Positions 39,952 through 50,669 of a stretch of DNA of 64,000 nt are shown here, piece by piece. The translations under genes and the position numbers were made by a program. The DNA comes from Clostridia bacterium (GTDB lineage Bacteria > Bacillota > Limnochordia > DTU080 > RSA5). Under the pieces are notes generated by a model. The model was not told where the DNA came from and searched no databases. It saw only the letters and a list, made by a program, of their open reading frames with translations. Each line of letters starts with the position of its first letter. Position 1 is the first letter of the stretch. The stretch covers positions 1 through 64,000 of the forward strand of contig PKEX01000008.1 in the NCBI GenBank assembly GCA_002919235.1, read 5' to 3'.

Positions 39952-41004
39952 TTACGAATCGCGGCGTTCCGCCCGCTCGTCAAGGCGGCGGAGCATCTCG
40001 CGAGCGGCGCCCTCGTCCGTGATGTACACGTCCTGGTGCTGGGTGGAGAGGACGGCCAGGGCAGCCTCCGCCTTGGACCGGCCCCCGCCCACGGCCACCA
40101 CCAGGTCGACGTTGGCCAGATCCTCCAGCCGTATGCCCACGCTGCTGGTGGTGAAGACGATCTTCCCCTCCCGGTCGAAGTAGTAGCCGAAGGCTTCGCC
40201 CACCGCCTGTCGCTCCTCCAGGATCGCCACCTGCTCTTTAGGCAGCCCTCGCCGGCGAGCCATCTCTTCGGCGGTGCCGATGCCGTGCAGCACGATGCGG
40301 GCGGAGCGGATCAGCTCGATCAGCTCTTTGATTTTGGGCTCCATCGCGATGGTGCTCATCGCCTCTTCGCCCAAGTCGTCGGGCACGTGGAGCATCCGGT
40401 ACGTGGCGCCCAGCTGCTTGGCGATGGCCGCCGCGATGGTGTTGGCCTGAAGCTCCACTTCCTCTCCCAGCCCGCCCCGGGCCGGCACCACCACCACGTC
40501 GCGCGCCTCGCCGCCGTAGGCCGGCAGGCTCCGGGCCACCTCGGCCAGGGTCGTGCCGCCCGTGACGGCCAGGACGTCGCCCGGGCGCAGCTCCTGGTGG
40601 AGGAACTGCGCGGTGGCGTGGGCGATTTCCTTTTTCACCGCCTCGTCCTGGTCGGAGTCCCCGGGAACCACCACCACCTTCTTGAGGTCGAGCCGGCGCG
40701 CCAGCTCGTTCTCCAGCTCCGTCAGGCCGTGGAACTCCCGGATAATTTCCTTCAGCTCTTCCAGGATGTACTCCCCGGTGGGGGAGACCAGCATCCCCGA
40801 CGCGTCCGCCTGGAGCAGGCCCGACTCCCGGAGAAAGTCGATCTCCTTGCGCACCATGCGCTCGGGCCAGCCCAGCCTGGCAGCCAGCGCCCGCCGGCCG
40901 ATGGGCTGGACAAAGTGGACGCTCTGCAGGACGGCGTGGCGGCGTTCGATGAGTTCTCCGATCTCGGGAGCGATCTTGCGCAGCACCGAAAGCTGGTGTT
41001 TCAT
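39952..41004 (-). CDS. cggR: Central glycolytic genes regulator CggR (SorC/DeoR type)
   Basis: 350 residues. An N-terminal helix-turn-helix (about residues 20-75) is followed by a SorC-type sugar-phosphate-binding domain with AVTGGTTLAEVA and VVAVGGGRSKAEA. In Bacillus, CggR represses the gapA operon and fructose-1,6-bisphosphate relieves it. It heads the same operon here (cggR-gap-pgk-tpiA-gpmI-eno). The start at ATG 41004 fits homologues. An operator-like pair of GGGAC repeats lies just upstream. Confidence 0.94.
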   Translation of the reverse strand: MKHQLSVLRKIAPEIGELIERRHAVLQSVHFVQPIGRRALAARLGWPERMVRKEIDFLRESGLLQADASGMLVSPTGEYILEELKEIIREFHGLTELENELARRLDLKKVVVVPGDSDQDEAVKKEIAHATAQFLHQELRPGDVLAVTGGTTLAEVARSLPAYGGEARDVVVVPARGGLGEEVELQANTIAAAIAKQLGATYRMLHVPDDLGEEAMSTIAMEPKIKELIELIRSARIVLHGIGTAEEMARRRGLPKEQVAILEERQAVGEAFGYYFDREGKIVFTTSSVGIRLEDLANVDLVVAVGGGRSKAEAALAVLSTQHQDVYITDEGAAREMLRRLDERAERRDS

Positions 41005-41042
41005 CACGACCCCCGCGATACGACGGTATCGGGATGGGAATT

Positions 41043-41068
41043 GTCCCGCCCACCCCAAGTTGTGTCCC
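41043..41068 (-). promoter_or_regulatory. Candidate CggR operator
   Basis: On the minus strand two GGGAC half-sites (41064-41068 and 41043-41047) start exactly 21 bp apart, about two helical turns, ending 39 bp before the cggR ATG. Bacillus CggR binds two CGGGAC-containing direct repeats upstream of cggR. The second site here reads CGGGAC in full, the first AGGGAC. No clear -35/-10 pair was found. Confidence 0.45.
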
Positions 41069-41078
41069 TCGCGAGACC

Positions 41079-41106
41079 AAAAAAAGAGGCTGTAATGTAC
41101 AGGCCT
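41079..41106 (-). terminator. Rho-independent terminator after whiA
   Basis: On the minus strand GGCCTGT and ACAGCC form a stem with one bulged C and a 5-nt loop, followed by a CTTTTTTT run. It separates the whiA transcript from the cggR operon. Confidence 0.85.
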
Positions 41107-41130
41107 TCTTAGTCATTCCACTTTAGGGAA

Positions 41131-42069
41131 TCATATTCCTCCTGGCGCCCCGCGCCTCGCGCCGGCTTCTGCCAGCTTGCGCGCCCGGTCCATCAACTGG
41201 TTCATGCGGTAGCTCACACCCGACTTGCTGACTTTGGGGGTGAGCAGCTCGCCCAGCTCACGCAAGGACGCGTACGGGTGCTGCAGCCGAAGGCGGGCCA
41301 GCGACCTCAAGGGCAGGGGAAGGGAGTCCAGCCCCACCTGCTCGTCGATGATGCGGATCGCCTCGAGCTGCGCGAGGGCGGCGTTCACCGTCTTCTCCAC
41401 GTTGGCCGTCTCGCTGTTGACCAGCCGGTTCACGCGGTTTCGCATGCCCTTGACGATCCGCACGTTCTCCATCTCAAAGATGGCCTTCCGGGCGCCCATC
41501 TCCTTGAGGGCCTCGACGATCTGCTCGCTGTCTTTGAGGTAGACGACGTGCGCTCCTCTCCGCCGCGTCCTCCTGCCTTCGAGGCCCAGCGCCGCGAGGG
41601 CGCGCACCACCGAAGCGGCCACGGCCTCCCGCTCGAAGCGAAACTCCAGGTGATACCCCTTCTCCGGCGAGGAAAGCGAACCGCGGCACAGGAAGGCCCC
41701 CCGCAGGTACGCCCGCAGGCAGCACGTCTTCTGCGGCACCCCGTCGCCCTCCAGCGGGCCGCACGCCTCTTCCAGCATGGGCCAGAGCCGCTCGGCGCCC
41801 GCCTGTACCTCCACCCGGTACGCTCTCCTTTGAGGACGGCGGTCCCCTTTGCGGATCTCGAGCCCCGTCTCGCACCCGCTTTGCCGCAGGAGCTGGTACA
41901 CCTTCCGGGCCAGCGCCGCGTGGCCCACGGCCACCGCCGGAGCGCCGATCCGTCCCGGGCCCGCCTCCGCTTCGCAGCGGAAGACGGCGGCCAGCTCCGC
42001 CGCCCGGCAGCACGGGCGCCCCGGGTAGACGCGCGCCAGTTCTGCCCTGACTTCCTTGCCAAACGACAC
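41131..42069 (-). CDS. whiA: WhiA, DNA-binding protein of the sporulation/division regulator family
   Basis: 312 residues: an N-terminal degenerate LAGLIDADG-homing-endonuclease fold (AYLRGAFLCRGS near residue 120) and a C-terminal helix-turn-helix (about 215-300) with LGELLTPKVSKSGVSYRMNQL. It lacks catalytic acids for nuclease activity, as in the family. In Bacillus it affects division and chromosome segregation. Order rapZ-yvcK-whiA is conserved in Gram-positives. Confidence 0.94.
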   Translation of the reverse strand: MSFGKEVRAELARVYPGRPCCRAAELAAVFRCEAEAGPGRIGAPAVAVGHAALARKVYQLLRQSGCETGLEIRKGDRRPQRRAYRVEVQAGAERLWPMLEEACGPLEGDGVPQKTCCLRAYLRGAFLCRGSLSSPEKGYHLEFRFEREAVAASVVRALAALGLEGRRTRRRGAHVVYLKDSEQIVEALKEMGARKAIFEMENVRIVKGMRNRVNRLVNSETANVEKTVNAALAQLEAIRIIDEQVGLDSLPLPLRSLARLRLQHPYASLRELGELLTPKVSKSGVSYRMNQLMDRARKLAEAGARRGAPGGI

Positions 42070-42090
42070 GTGCCCACCCCCGGCCGGGCT

Positions 42091-43431
42091 CTACGGAGCC
42101 CCGTTTCGCTCCCCAGCGCCGCCCTGCGCCGCGGCCTGGAGCGCGTCCTTTCGCTGGAGGATCTCCATCAACAAGGCCGCGAGCTTGGCGGGATCGTGCC
42201 GGGCCAGATCCCGGGCGTCGATCACGTCACCCACCACCAGCTGCATCCCGAGAGCCTCCAGCTCCTCCCGGTCCACCTCGACGGGAAAGGCGCCCTCTTT
42301 CTCGTAGCGCGCCGCCACCTCGGCCGGCACCGGCCCGCCGTTGGCGACCACGCAGTCGATCAGGCCGGCGCCTACGTGGTCGATCAGGGCCTTGACGTGG
42401 TCCGACGCGGTGAAGCCGTCGGTCTCGCCCGCTTGGGTCATCACGTTGCAGACGTACACCTTCGTGGCGCGGGACTCCTTGATGGCCCGGGCGATCTCGG
42501 GGACCAGCAAGTTGGGGAGGATGCTGGTGAACAGGCTGCCGGGGCCCAGCACGATGCAGTCGGCCTCCCGGATGGCCTCGATGGCCTCGGGCACGGCCCT
42601 GGCCGCGGCGGGAGCCAGGTAGACGCGGCGAATCCTCTTTCCCCTGCAGGGAATCCGGCTCTCGCCCGTCACCCGGGAACCGTCGTCATACTCGGCTTTG
42701 AGGACCACCTGGTCCAGGGTGCTGGGCAGCACCTTCCCCCGCACCGCCAACACCTTGCTGGACTCCTTCACCGCCGCCTCGAAATCCCCCGTCACTTCGC
42801 TCATCGCGGCGATGAACAGGTTGCCGAAGCTGTGCCCCTTGAGCCCCTCGCCGAAGGAGAAGCGGTACTGGAACAGCCGTTCCATCAGCGGCTCGGTATC
42901 GGCCAAGGCCACCAGCGTGTTGCGGATGTCCCCCGGCGGAGGAATGCCCAGCTCGCTGCGGAGCCGCCCGGAGCTGCCGCCGTCGTCCGCCATGGTGACG
43001 ATGGCCGTGATGTTGCTGGTGTACTCCTTGATCCCCCGGAGCAGGGTCGAAAGCCCCGTCCCTCCCCCGATGGCCACCACCCTCGGGCCGCGCTTCAGCT
43101 GGCGCTGCTCAAAGACGATGTCCGGCAGGCGGTCGACGTTCTCCTTGAGGAAGATGGCCGCGACGGAACGGATAGTCTGGCGGATGCCGGCGACGATCAG
43201 GACGAGGCCCACCCCTGCCCCCACCACGCCCAAGAGAGTGGAAGCGATCTGGGGCAGCGTGCCTAACGCGCTCGCCAGCGGGCGGATCAACACCTGCTGC
43301 AGGGCGCTGAAGATCTCGACCCCGAAAGCGAGGCTGCTGCCGACGCCGAAAAGGACCACGCCCAGCCCGACGAGGAGGAGCCAGCGCTTTACACCCATGC
43401 CCGGGTAAAGCCACTTCACCTTGGACTGCAC
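42091..43431 (-). CDS. yvcK: YvcK/GlmR-type protein with an N-terminal membrane domain
   Basis: 446 residues. The CofD-like core (about 115-430) has VVAIGGGTGLSTLLRG, TMADDGGSSGRLR and VLGPGSLFTSILPNL. In Bacillus this protein binds UDP-GlcNAc and supports cell-wall precursor synthesis during gluconeogenic growth. Unlike the Bacillus protein it carries about 110 N-terminal residues with two hydrophobic helices (about 16-36 and 63-83), so it is probably membrane-tethered. GTG start after GAAGGAGG. Confidence 0.93.
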   Translation of the reverse strand: MQSKVKWLYPGMGVKRWLLLVGLGVVLFGVGSSLAFGVEIFSALQQVLIRPLASALGTLPQIASTLLGVVGAGVGLVLIVAGIRQTIRSVAAIFLKENVDRLPDIVFEQRQLKRGPRVVAIGGGTGLSTLLRGIKEYTSNITAIVTMADDGGSSGRLRSELGIPPPGDIRNTLVALADTEPLMERLFQYRFSFGEGLKGHSFGNLFIAAMSEVTGDFEAAVKESSKVLAVRGKVLPSTLDQVVLKAEYDDGSRVTGESRIPCRGKRIRRVYLAPAAARAVPEAIEAIREADCIVLGPGSLFTSILPNLLVPEIARAIKESRATKVYVCNVMTQAGETDGFTASDHVKALIDHVGAGLIDCVVANGGPVPAEVAARYEKEGAFPVEVDREELEALGMQLVVGDVIDARDLARHDPAKLAALLMEILQRKDALQAAAQGGAGERNGAP

Positions 43432-43463
43432 ACGCCAGCCTCCTTCTCATCCTGCCGCGGGAC

Positions 43464-44357
43464 CTACCGGGCTTGTTCCGGGCCCCGCTCTCCGCCGGCA
43501 CGGTCCAGGTCCCGGTGGTGGACCCGGACCCGGTATCCTCGTTCCCTCAAGTGCGCCCCCAGCTTCTCGCCGATGGCCACCGACCGGTGCTTCCCGCCGG
43601 TGCATCCCACCGCCAGCACCAGGTGAGACTTGCCTTCCGCGACGAACTGCGGCATCACAAAGTCCATCATATCGAAGAGCTTTTCAAGGTATCTCTGGGT
43701 GACGGGCCACCGGAAGACGTAGTCGGCCACGGCTTCGTCCAGCCCCGACAGGTGGCGCAACTTCTCCACGTAGTGGGGATTGGGGAGAAACCGCACGTCG
43801 AAGACCATATCCGCGTCGATGGGCAGCCCGTGCTTGAAACCGAACGAGACCACCGTCACCGACGGCGAACCCCCGCCGGGATCGCCGTAGGCCGCCTCGA
43901 TCCCTGCTCGGAGCTGGCGAGGGGTCATGGACGAGGTGTCCACGATGCGGTGGGCCCGGCCCCGGATCTCTTCCAGACGGGCCCGCTCCTCGGCGATGGC
44001 CTGCACGATGTCGCCGCCCGTGGCCAGCGGGTGCCGGCGGCGCGTCTCCTTGAACCGGCGGACCAGCGCCTCGTCGGAGGCTTCAAGGAAGAGGATCTCG
44101 TAGGTGAACCCCTTCCGCTCCAGCTCCTCCAGGGCGTCTTGCAGGCTGTCGAAAAAGTGCCTGCCCCGGATGTCGGTGACCAGGGCGGCTTTGGCCGCCT
44201 TCCCCTCGGAATGCGCACAGAGCTCGGCGAACTTGGGGATCAAAGCCGGCGGCAGGTTGTCGACGCAGAAGTAGCCCAAGTCTTCGAAACTTCGGATGGC
44301 TTCGGACTTGCCCGCGCCGGAAAGCCCCGTGACGATCACCAGCTGCGTGTTGGTCAT
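43464..44357 (-). CDS. rapZ: RapZ/YvcJ P-loop nucleotide-binding protein
   Basis: 297 residues. Walker A GLSGAGKS (11-18), the FCVDNLPP motif, and a conserved C-terminal RNA-/metabolite-binding half with SFGFKHGLP, FDVRFLPNPHY and GCTGGKHRSV. In E. coli RapZ controls glmS through small RNAs, while Bacillus YvcJ hydrolyses GTP. The role here is not fixed. Start at ATG 44357. Confidence 0.94.
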   Translation of the reverse strand: MTNTQLVIVTGLSGAGKSEAIRSFEDLGYFCVDNLPPALIPKFAELCAHSEGKAAKAALVTDIRGRHFFDSLQDALEELERKGFTYEILFLEASDEALVRRFKETRRRHPLATGGDIVQAIAEERARLEEIRGRAHRIVDTSSMTPRQLRAGIEAAYGDPGGGSPSVTVVSFGFKHGLPIDADMVFDVRFLPNPHYVEKLRHLSGLDEAVADYVFRWPVTQRYLEKLFDMMDFVMPQFVAEGKSHLVLAVGCTGGKHRSVAIGEKLGAHLRERGYRVRVHHRDLDRAGGERGPEQAR

Positions 44358-44413
44358 GGGCTCACGACCTTTGGCCAAAGGCTCGAAGGGGCTGCCCGCG
44401 AGCCGGCCGGAGC

Positions 44414-45160
44414 TCAACGGGCGTTTACGATGTCCCGGGAAGCGAGTCCTGCCTCGAGCGCGAGACTCACCGCCTTCTCCAGGTCCCCCACCCGCTCCGG
44501 CGAGTGGGCGTCGCTTCCCAGCGCAAACCGGGCTCCTTCCGCTTTCGCGATCTTTATGTACTCCACCGTGGTGTGATCGTGACGGGCGTTGATCTCCAGC
44601 GCGCAGCCGGTGGCAGCGCAGGCCTTGGCCAGCGCCCGCGTGTCAATGGGAAGGCGATAGCCCGGGTGCGTCACCACGTGGACCCGGTTGTACAAGACGG
44701 CGTTGACGATGGCCCGGGTGTTCCGCTCCCGGGCGTGCCGGACCCGGCCGGTCCAGGCGCCGGCGGCGTTGGCGGCCAGAAGTGACGCTCCTTTCGCCCA
44801 GGACCTCCAGCGCACCAGGGGATGGAGGCCCGCCAGGACGATATCCAGCCGCTCTTGGAGCCCGGGCGGGATGTCCAGCTCGCCGTCCTCCGAAACCACG
44901 TTGGCCTCGGCGCCCCAAAGCACTTTCACTCCGGGATACGCCTTGCGGGCCTCGATCACCTCTTGCCGGATCGCGTCAAAGGCGGCAGGCCCCGCCACCC
45001 CGACGCCGAAAAGGCTGGCCGGCCCGTGGTCGGTGATGGCCACCACTTCCAGCCCCTGGCGCTGTGCCGCCCGCACGTTGTCGAGGACGCTCCCCGTGCC
45101 GTGGCTGTGCCGGGTGTGGGTGTGGAGGTCCGCGAACACGTGGAAGGGGCTGCGCCGCAC
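44414..45160 (-). CDS. PHP-domain phosphoesterase
   Basis: 248-residue YcdX/PolX-type PHP protein with metal-binding motifs DLHTHTRHSHG, ITDHGP, WGAEANV, HPGYRLP and GSDAH. It is probably a trinuclear-metal phosphatase or nuclease acting on a small phosphorylated molecule. Upstream of rapZ on the same strand (56-bp gap). Substrate unknown. Confidence 0.87.
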   Translation of the reverse strand: MRRSPFHVFADLHTHTRHSHGTGSVLDNVRAAQRQGLEVVAITDHGPASLFGVGVAGPAAFDAIRQEVIEARKAYPGVKVLWGAEANVVSEDGELDIPPGLQERLDIVLAGLHPLVRWRSWAKGASLLAANAAGAWTGRVRHARERNTRAIVNAVLYNRVHVVTHPGYRLPIDTRALAKACAATGCALEINARHDHTTVEYIKIAKAEGARFALGSDAHSPERVGDLEKAVSLALEAGLASRDIVNAR

Positions 45161-45180
45161 CGGTCCGCGCCTCCTGCGAT

Positions 45181-47175
45181 TTAAGAGCGGGCGTGCCAGG
45201 CTTCGGCGATCCTGGCCCGCTCCTCGATCTCCTTCATCGCCCGCACGTACATGAGGACCGTCTGGATGTACGTGCTATGGGACCAGGTGAGCGGGGTGAC
45301 CGAGAGAGGTTCGCCCGTGTCGGGATGGATTTGCTCGGAAAGGAGACCCGACGGCGTCGCCCGCTGGACGCACCACTCCAGGATCTCCCGGGGCTTTTTC
45401 AGGTCCGCTTTGGCGCGGGCGGTGGCGATGTACCACTGGGCGATCCACAGGGTGCAGATGAACCAGGGGTTTCCGGGCACGTGGGGGTGGTGGCGGCGGG
45501 CGAAGTAGTAATCCCTCTCGTAGCGAGCCACGCCTCCGATGGGCGTCTTGACGGTGAGCCCCTCCTCTACCTGCAGGATCGTGCTCTTCACCCGCGGGTC
45601 GTCCGCCGGCAGGACGCCGAAGGCATGCAGCCCGTAGAGGCTGCTCTCCAGCGTGGTGTCGAGGACGAGCTTGCCGCCCGAGAAGGTGAGCCCCCGGGCG
45701 AACCGGTCCAGCTTCTCCACCCAGAGATGCTCCAGGATCCCGGCGCGCACTTCGGCCGCGGCCCGGCTGTACTTGGCCGCGTCCTCCTCTTCCCCGAAGA
45801 GCCGGGCGAAGCGGGAAGCGGCCATCAGCCCCGCCCAGACGGCGCTGGCCGTGAAGGTAAAGACTCCCCGGCGCTCCTCCCAGAGATCGTAGCTTTCCAG
45901 GGGCAGCCCGGTCCTGAGGTCCCGGTAGTGGACCATGAAGTCGCCCGCAGGCTTGATGAGAGGGGCGTAGAGCGACTCGACGAAGTCGAGGTCCCGCTCC
46001 CGCTCGAAAAAGTGCCAGAGGGCGTGCAGCACCAGAGCGGTCTCATCCTCCTGGATGGGAAGCTGCGGCCCTTCATCGGACAGCCACGGGTGCCAGCTGG
46101 ATCCCACGGAACCGTCCGGGTGGTACTTGTGGAGGAGGTAGCCGCCGGGGGCGATCACCCGCCGGCAGAACTGGTAAAACGCCCGGGTCAGCTCGGAGTA
46201 GCCCGCACTGTCCAGCGCGTAGGCCACCAGCGCGCCGTCCCGGGGCCACACGTAGCTGTAGTGATCCCGGTTGAAGTGGAGGATGTCCGAATCGTTGGCG
46301 GCCGTGATGGCCCCGTCCCGATCGATCTGCGTCCGCACCACCAGGAGGCTCCGGTAAAACAGCTCCGCCGCCCCGGGGCTCAGGTCCTTGAAATCCCATC
46401 GCTTCTTGCCCAGCCACGATCGCCAGTAGGCGCGGGTGTGCTCCAGCAGCTGGACGACGCCGGCGCGGCGCACCCGCCGGTGCAGGCGGCGGACCTCTTC
46501 CAGGTTTCGCCCGGCCGCGATCCAGTAGTCCAGCGTCCGGTGGCTGTGGGGACCCAAGTCCAGCCGGAAACTGATGCACGAGTCAACGGAGCCTTGGGCG
46601 ATGGGGTTTCCTTCGAGCCAGCCGTCCTCCGCGTCGCGCCATGTCCCTTCGGCGCCGGCGAACCGCTTGGTGCCGTTGGCGTACTGGAAGATCCCGTGCT
46701 CGCCCGCGTGCCCGCTCATCAGGAACCACTTGTCCCGCTTGTAATGGACGATCGCGTCGGTCCCGGGGTCGTAAAACGACGTGTCCCCGATGTCCGACTC
46801 GTCGACGCAGAAGTCGTGGGTGAAGAAGAGGCGCACCTCCCGCCGGCGGGGGAGGAGGTTTGCGATCCGGATGGTCTTGAGATAGAGATCGTCCCGGAAG
46901 TGGACGGCGTCCCGGATGGTCAGCTCGAGGCCCAATTCCCCGTGGCGGGCCGAGCTCTCGCCGGCGAGGCTACCCTCTTCATAGCCGGTGCGCACCGTCC
47001 ATCCCGGTCCGTCCAGCCACTCGAACCGCCCGTCCACCCAGATCCCGATGCCGTTCTTGTGGCCCATGATGTGATTGGTCATTCCCACCCGGGGAAAATA
47101 GAGGTCCCGCATGTTGAGCCGGTCGTCGAAGTTGACCAGCATCCGCCCGTTCCCCAGGACGAGCGCCCGCGGCAC
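45181..47175 (-). CDS. Glycoside hydrolase family 15 (glucoamylase/trehalase-like)
   Basis: 664 residues: an N-terminal beta-sandwich (about 1-265) and a C-terminal (alpha/alpha)6 barrel. Likely catalytic acid Glu in PIQEDETALVLHALW, and base Glu in SGLLSEQIHPDTG. VWPRDGALVAYALD is the subsite -1 signature. No signal peptide, so it acts in the cytoplasm, probably releasing glucose from glycogen, dextrin or trehalose-like substrates. It is divergent from the DUF4912-GH57 pair. Confidence 0.9.
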   Translation of the reverse strand: MPRALVLGNGRMLVNFDDRLNMRDLYFPRVGMTNHIMGHKNGIGIWVDGRFEWLDGPGWTVRTGYEEGSLAGESSARHGELGLELTIRDAVHFRDDLYLKTIRIANLLPRRREVRLFFTHDFCVDESDIGDTSFYDPGTDAIVHYKRDKWFLMSGHAGEHGIFQYANGTKRFAGAEGTWRDAEDGWLEGNPIAQGSVDSCISFRLDLGPHSHRTLDYWIAAGRNLEEVRRLHRRVRRAGVVQLLEHTRAYWRSWLGKKRWDFKDLSPGAAELFYRSLLVVRTQIDRDGAITAANDSDILHFNRDHYSYVWPRDGALVAYALDSAGYSELTRAFYQFCRRVIAPGGYLLHKYHPDGSVGSSWHPWLSDEGPQLPIQEDETALVLHALWHFFERERDLDFVESLYAPLIKPAGDFMVHYRDLRTGLPLESYDLWEERRGVFTFTASAVWAGLMAASRFARLFGEEEDAAKYSRAAAEVRAGILEHLWVEKLDRFARGLTFSGGKLVLDTTLESSLYGLHAFGVLPADDPRVKSTILQVEEGLTVKTPIGGVARYERDYYFARRHHPHVPGNPWFICTLWIAQWYIATARAKADLKKPREILEWCVQRATPSGLLSEQIHPDTGEPLSVTPLTWSHSTYIQTVLMYVRAMKEIEERARIAEAWHARS

Positions 47176-47319
47176 GGCGCCACCTCCTCGAGAAACCCTC
47201 CGGCCTCCTCCCGGGGCTCAGCCGGGCCCCGGGGACACCCCGCCGCATATCGTGCCCAGCCCGCGGACACCCTACGCCTGTCCCACCAGCGCACGATGTC
47301 GCGATCAAAGGAGCTATCC

Positions 47320-47894
47320 ATGTTGGACACGCCGAGCAGTCCGTCCCGGAGCCTTTCCGACGCAGCGGACGCGGCGCGCCTTATCCCCGAGGCTCACGGC
47401 CCGGGAGCACACGGCGCGCCGCCGCTTCCCGAGGCCTACGGGGTGCCCCGGCTGGTGCTGATGGTGAAAGATCCCCGCGCCCTCTTCGCTTACTGGGAAC
47501 TCCCGGAAAGCCGGCCGGGAGAGGAACTCTGGCTCACCGTACACGAGACCGACTCCCGGGGAACGGTCCGGGGCGAGCCCACCGGCCGCTACCGGGTGGG
47601 CGCCGTAGGCCGCTACCACTTAGCGGTCCCGGAGGGCGGGCGCTACTACCGGGCCTACCTCCACGGAAGCGGAGCGGGACCGCTCCTGGAAAGCAACGTC
47701 GTGTTCACGCCGCCGGGGCGTCCCTCGGAGCTGGAGGACGCGGCCTGGCTCTCCAAAGGGGAGCTCAGCCGCTGGTTTCACTGGCAGCCGGGCGGGCCGT
47801 GGTCGCCCGGATTTGACTTGGCGGCCGTCGAGCGGTGGCTTTCCGTTCAGCGGACCAGTTCGGACGGCCGGTTCGAGGTGGAGGTCTGGACCCG

Positions 47895-47898
<4 letters not shown>
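47320..47898 (+). CDS. DUF4912-domain protein
   Basis: 192 residues. The central part fits DUF4912: PRLVLMVKDPRALFAYWELP, GRYRVGAVGRYHLAVPEGGRYYRAYLH and FTPPGRPSELED. DUF4912 proteins often sit beside GH57 branching enzymes and may carry a carbohydrate-binding-like beta fold (inference). The start at 47320 follows AAAGGAG by 6 nt. An ATG at 47296 is the alternative. The stop overlaps the GH57 start (TTGA). Confidence 0.83.
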
Positions 47899-49534
<1,636 letters not shown>

Positions 49535-49538
<4 letters not shown>

Positions 49539-50662
49539 CGGGCCTGCGCGGCCCGGCTTCGCTCAAGACCGGGCGCGGGGGCCGCCGCCGGCAGCCGTTC
49601 TCCTCGTTTGACCACGCCCCCGTCCGGCACGCGGGCCCAATCGCCCAGGACCGCGCCTTCCATCACCCGGGCTCGCGCCCCCAGCCGGCACCCCCGGCCC
49701 ACCGTCGCCCCCATCACCACTGCCGCTTCGCCCACTTCCGACTCTTCCCACAGGACGGCGCCCTCTACCACGGCGCCTCCCCGCACCCGGCAGCCCCGGC
49801 CCAGCACCGCTTCGGGCCCCACCCGGGCGCCTGCCTCCACCCGGCAGCCGGCGCCGATCAGCGCCGGCGGCTGCACCACGGCCAGGGGATGGACGAAGGC
49901 CCCATCCTCCACCCACACCCCGGCAGCCAGCTCCCGGGGCAGCCCGGACAGGCGCACTCTCCGGTGAAGGGCGTCGATCTGGGCGCGCAGGTACTGGCCG
50001 CAGTCGCCGATGTCCGACCAGTAGCCCCGGGCCCGGAAGGCGTAGAGGGCCGCTCCCTTCTGAAGGAGGCGGGGAAAGAGATCGCGGCTGAAGTCGAAGG
50101 GGACCCCTGGCGGGCATTCTTCCAGCGCGCCGGGCTCCATGACGTAGATCCCGGTGTTCACCGTCCGGCTGAAGATCTGATCCCGCCGGGGCTTTTCCAG
50201 GAACCGCACGATGCGCCCGTCCTCCCGGGCTTCGACGATCCCGTAGGGCGAGGGGTCCTCCACCTCGGTGACCACCAGCGTGCAAAGGGCGGCGTGCTCT
50301 CGGTGCCAGCGCACCGCGGCGGAAAGGGAAATGTCCGTCAGCGCGTCCCCGCTCAGGACGAGAAACGTGCCGGAGAGCTCGCCCAGGACCTGCCGGACGC
50401 TGCCGGCCGTTCCCAAGGGCGACGTTTCGACCGCGTACCGCAGCGCCACCCCCCATTGCTCGCCGGATCCTAGAGCCTCTTCGATCTGCGCCGTCAGGTA
50501 ATGTGTGGTCAGCACCGCCTCGGTCACCCCGTGGCGCGCGAGCAGCCGGATCAGGTGTTCGAGGACGGGCCGGTTGAGGACCGGCACCATGGGCTTCGGC
50601 CGCGCGGAGGTGAGCGGCGCAAGGCGAGTCCCCCTGCCCCCGGCCATGATCACTGCCTTCAC
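49535..50662 (-). CDS. Sugar-nucleotide pyrophosphorylase
   Basis: 375 residues. The N-terminal nucleotidyltransferase domain has MAGGRGTRLAPLTSARPKPMVPV and FLEKPRRD, and the C-terminal 100 residues form left-handed beta-helix hexapeptide repeats. This resembles mannose-1-phosphate or glucose-1-phosphate nucleotidyltransferases. In this setting it may make ADP- or UDP-glucose for glucan synthesis. GTG start at 50662, 7 bp past the GT4 stop. Confidence 0.87.
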
Positions 50663-50669
50663 CAGCTCT

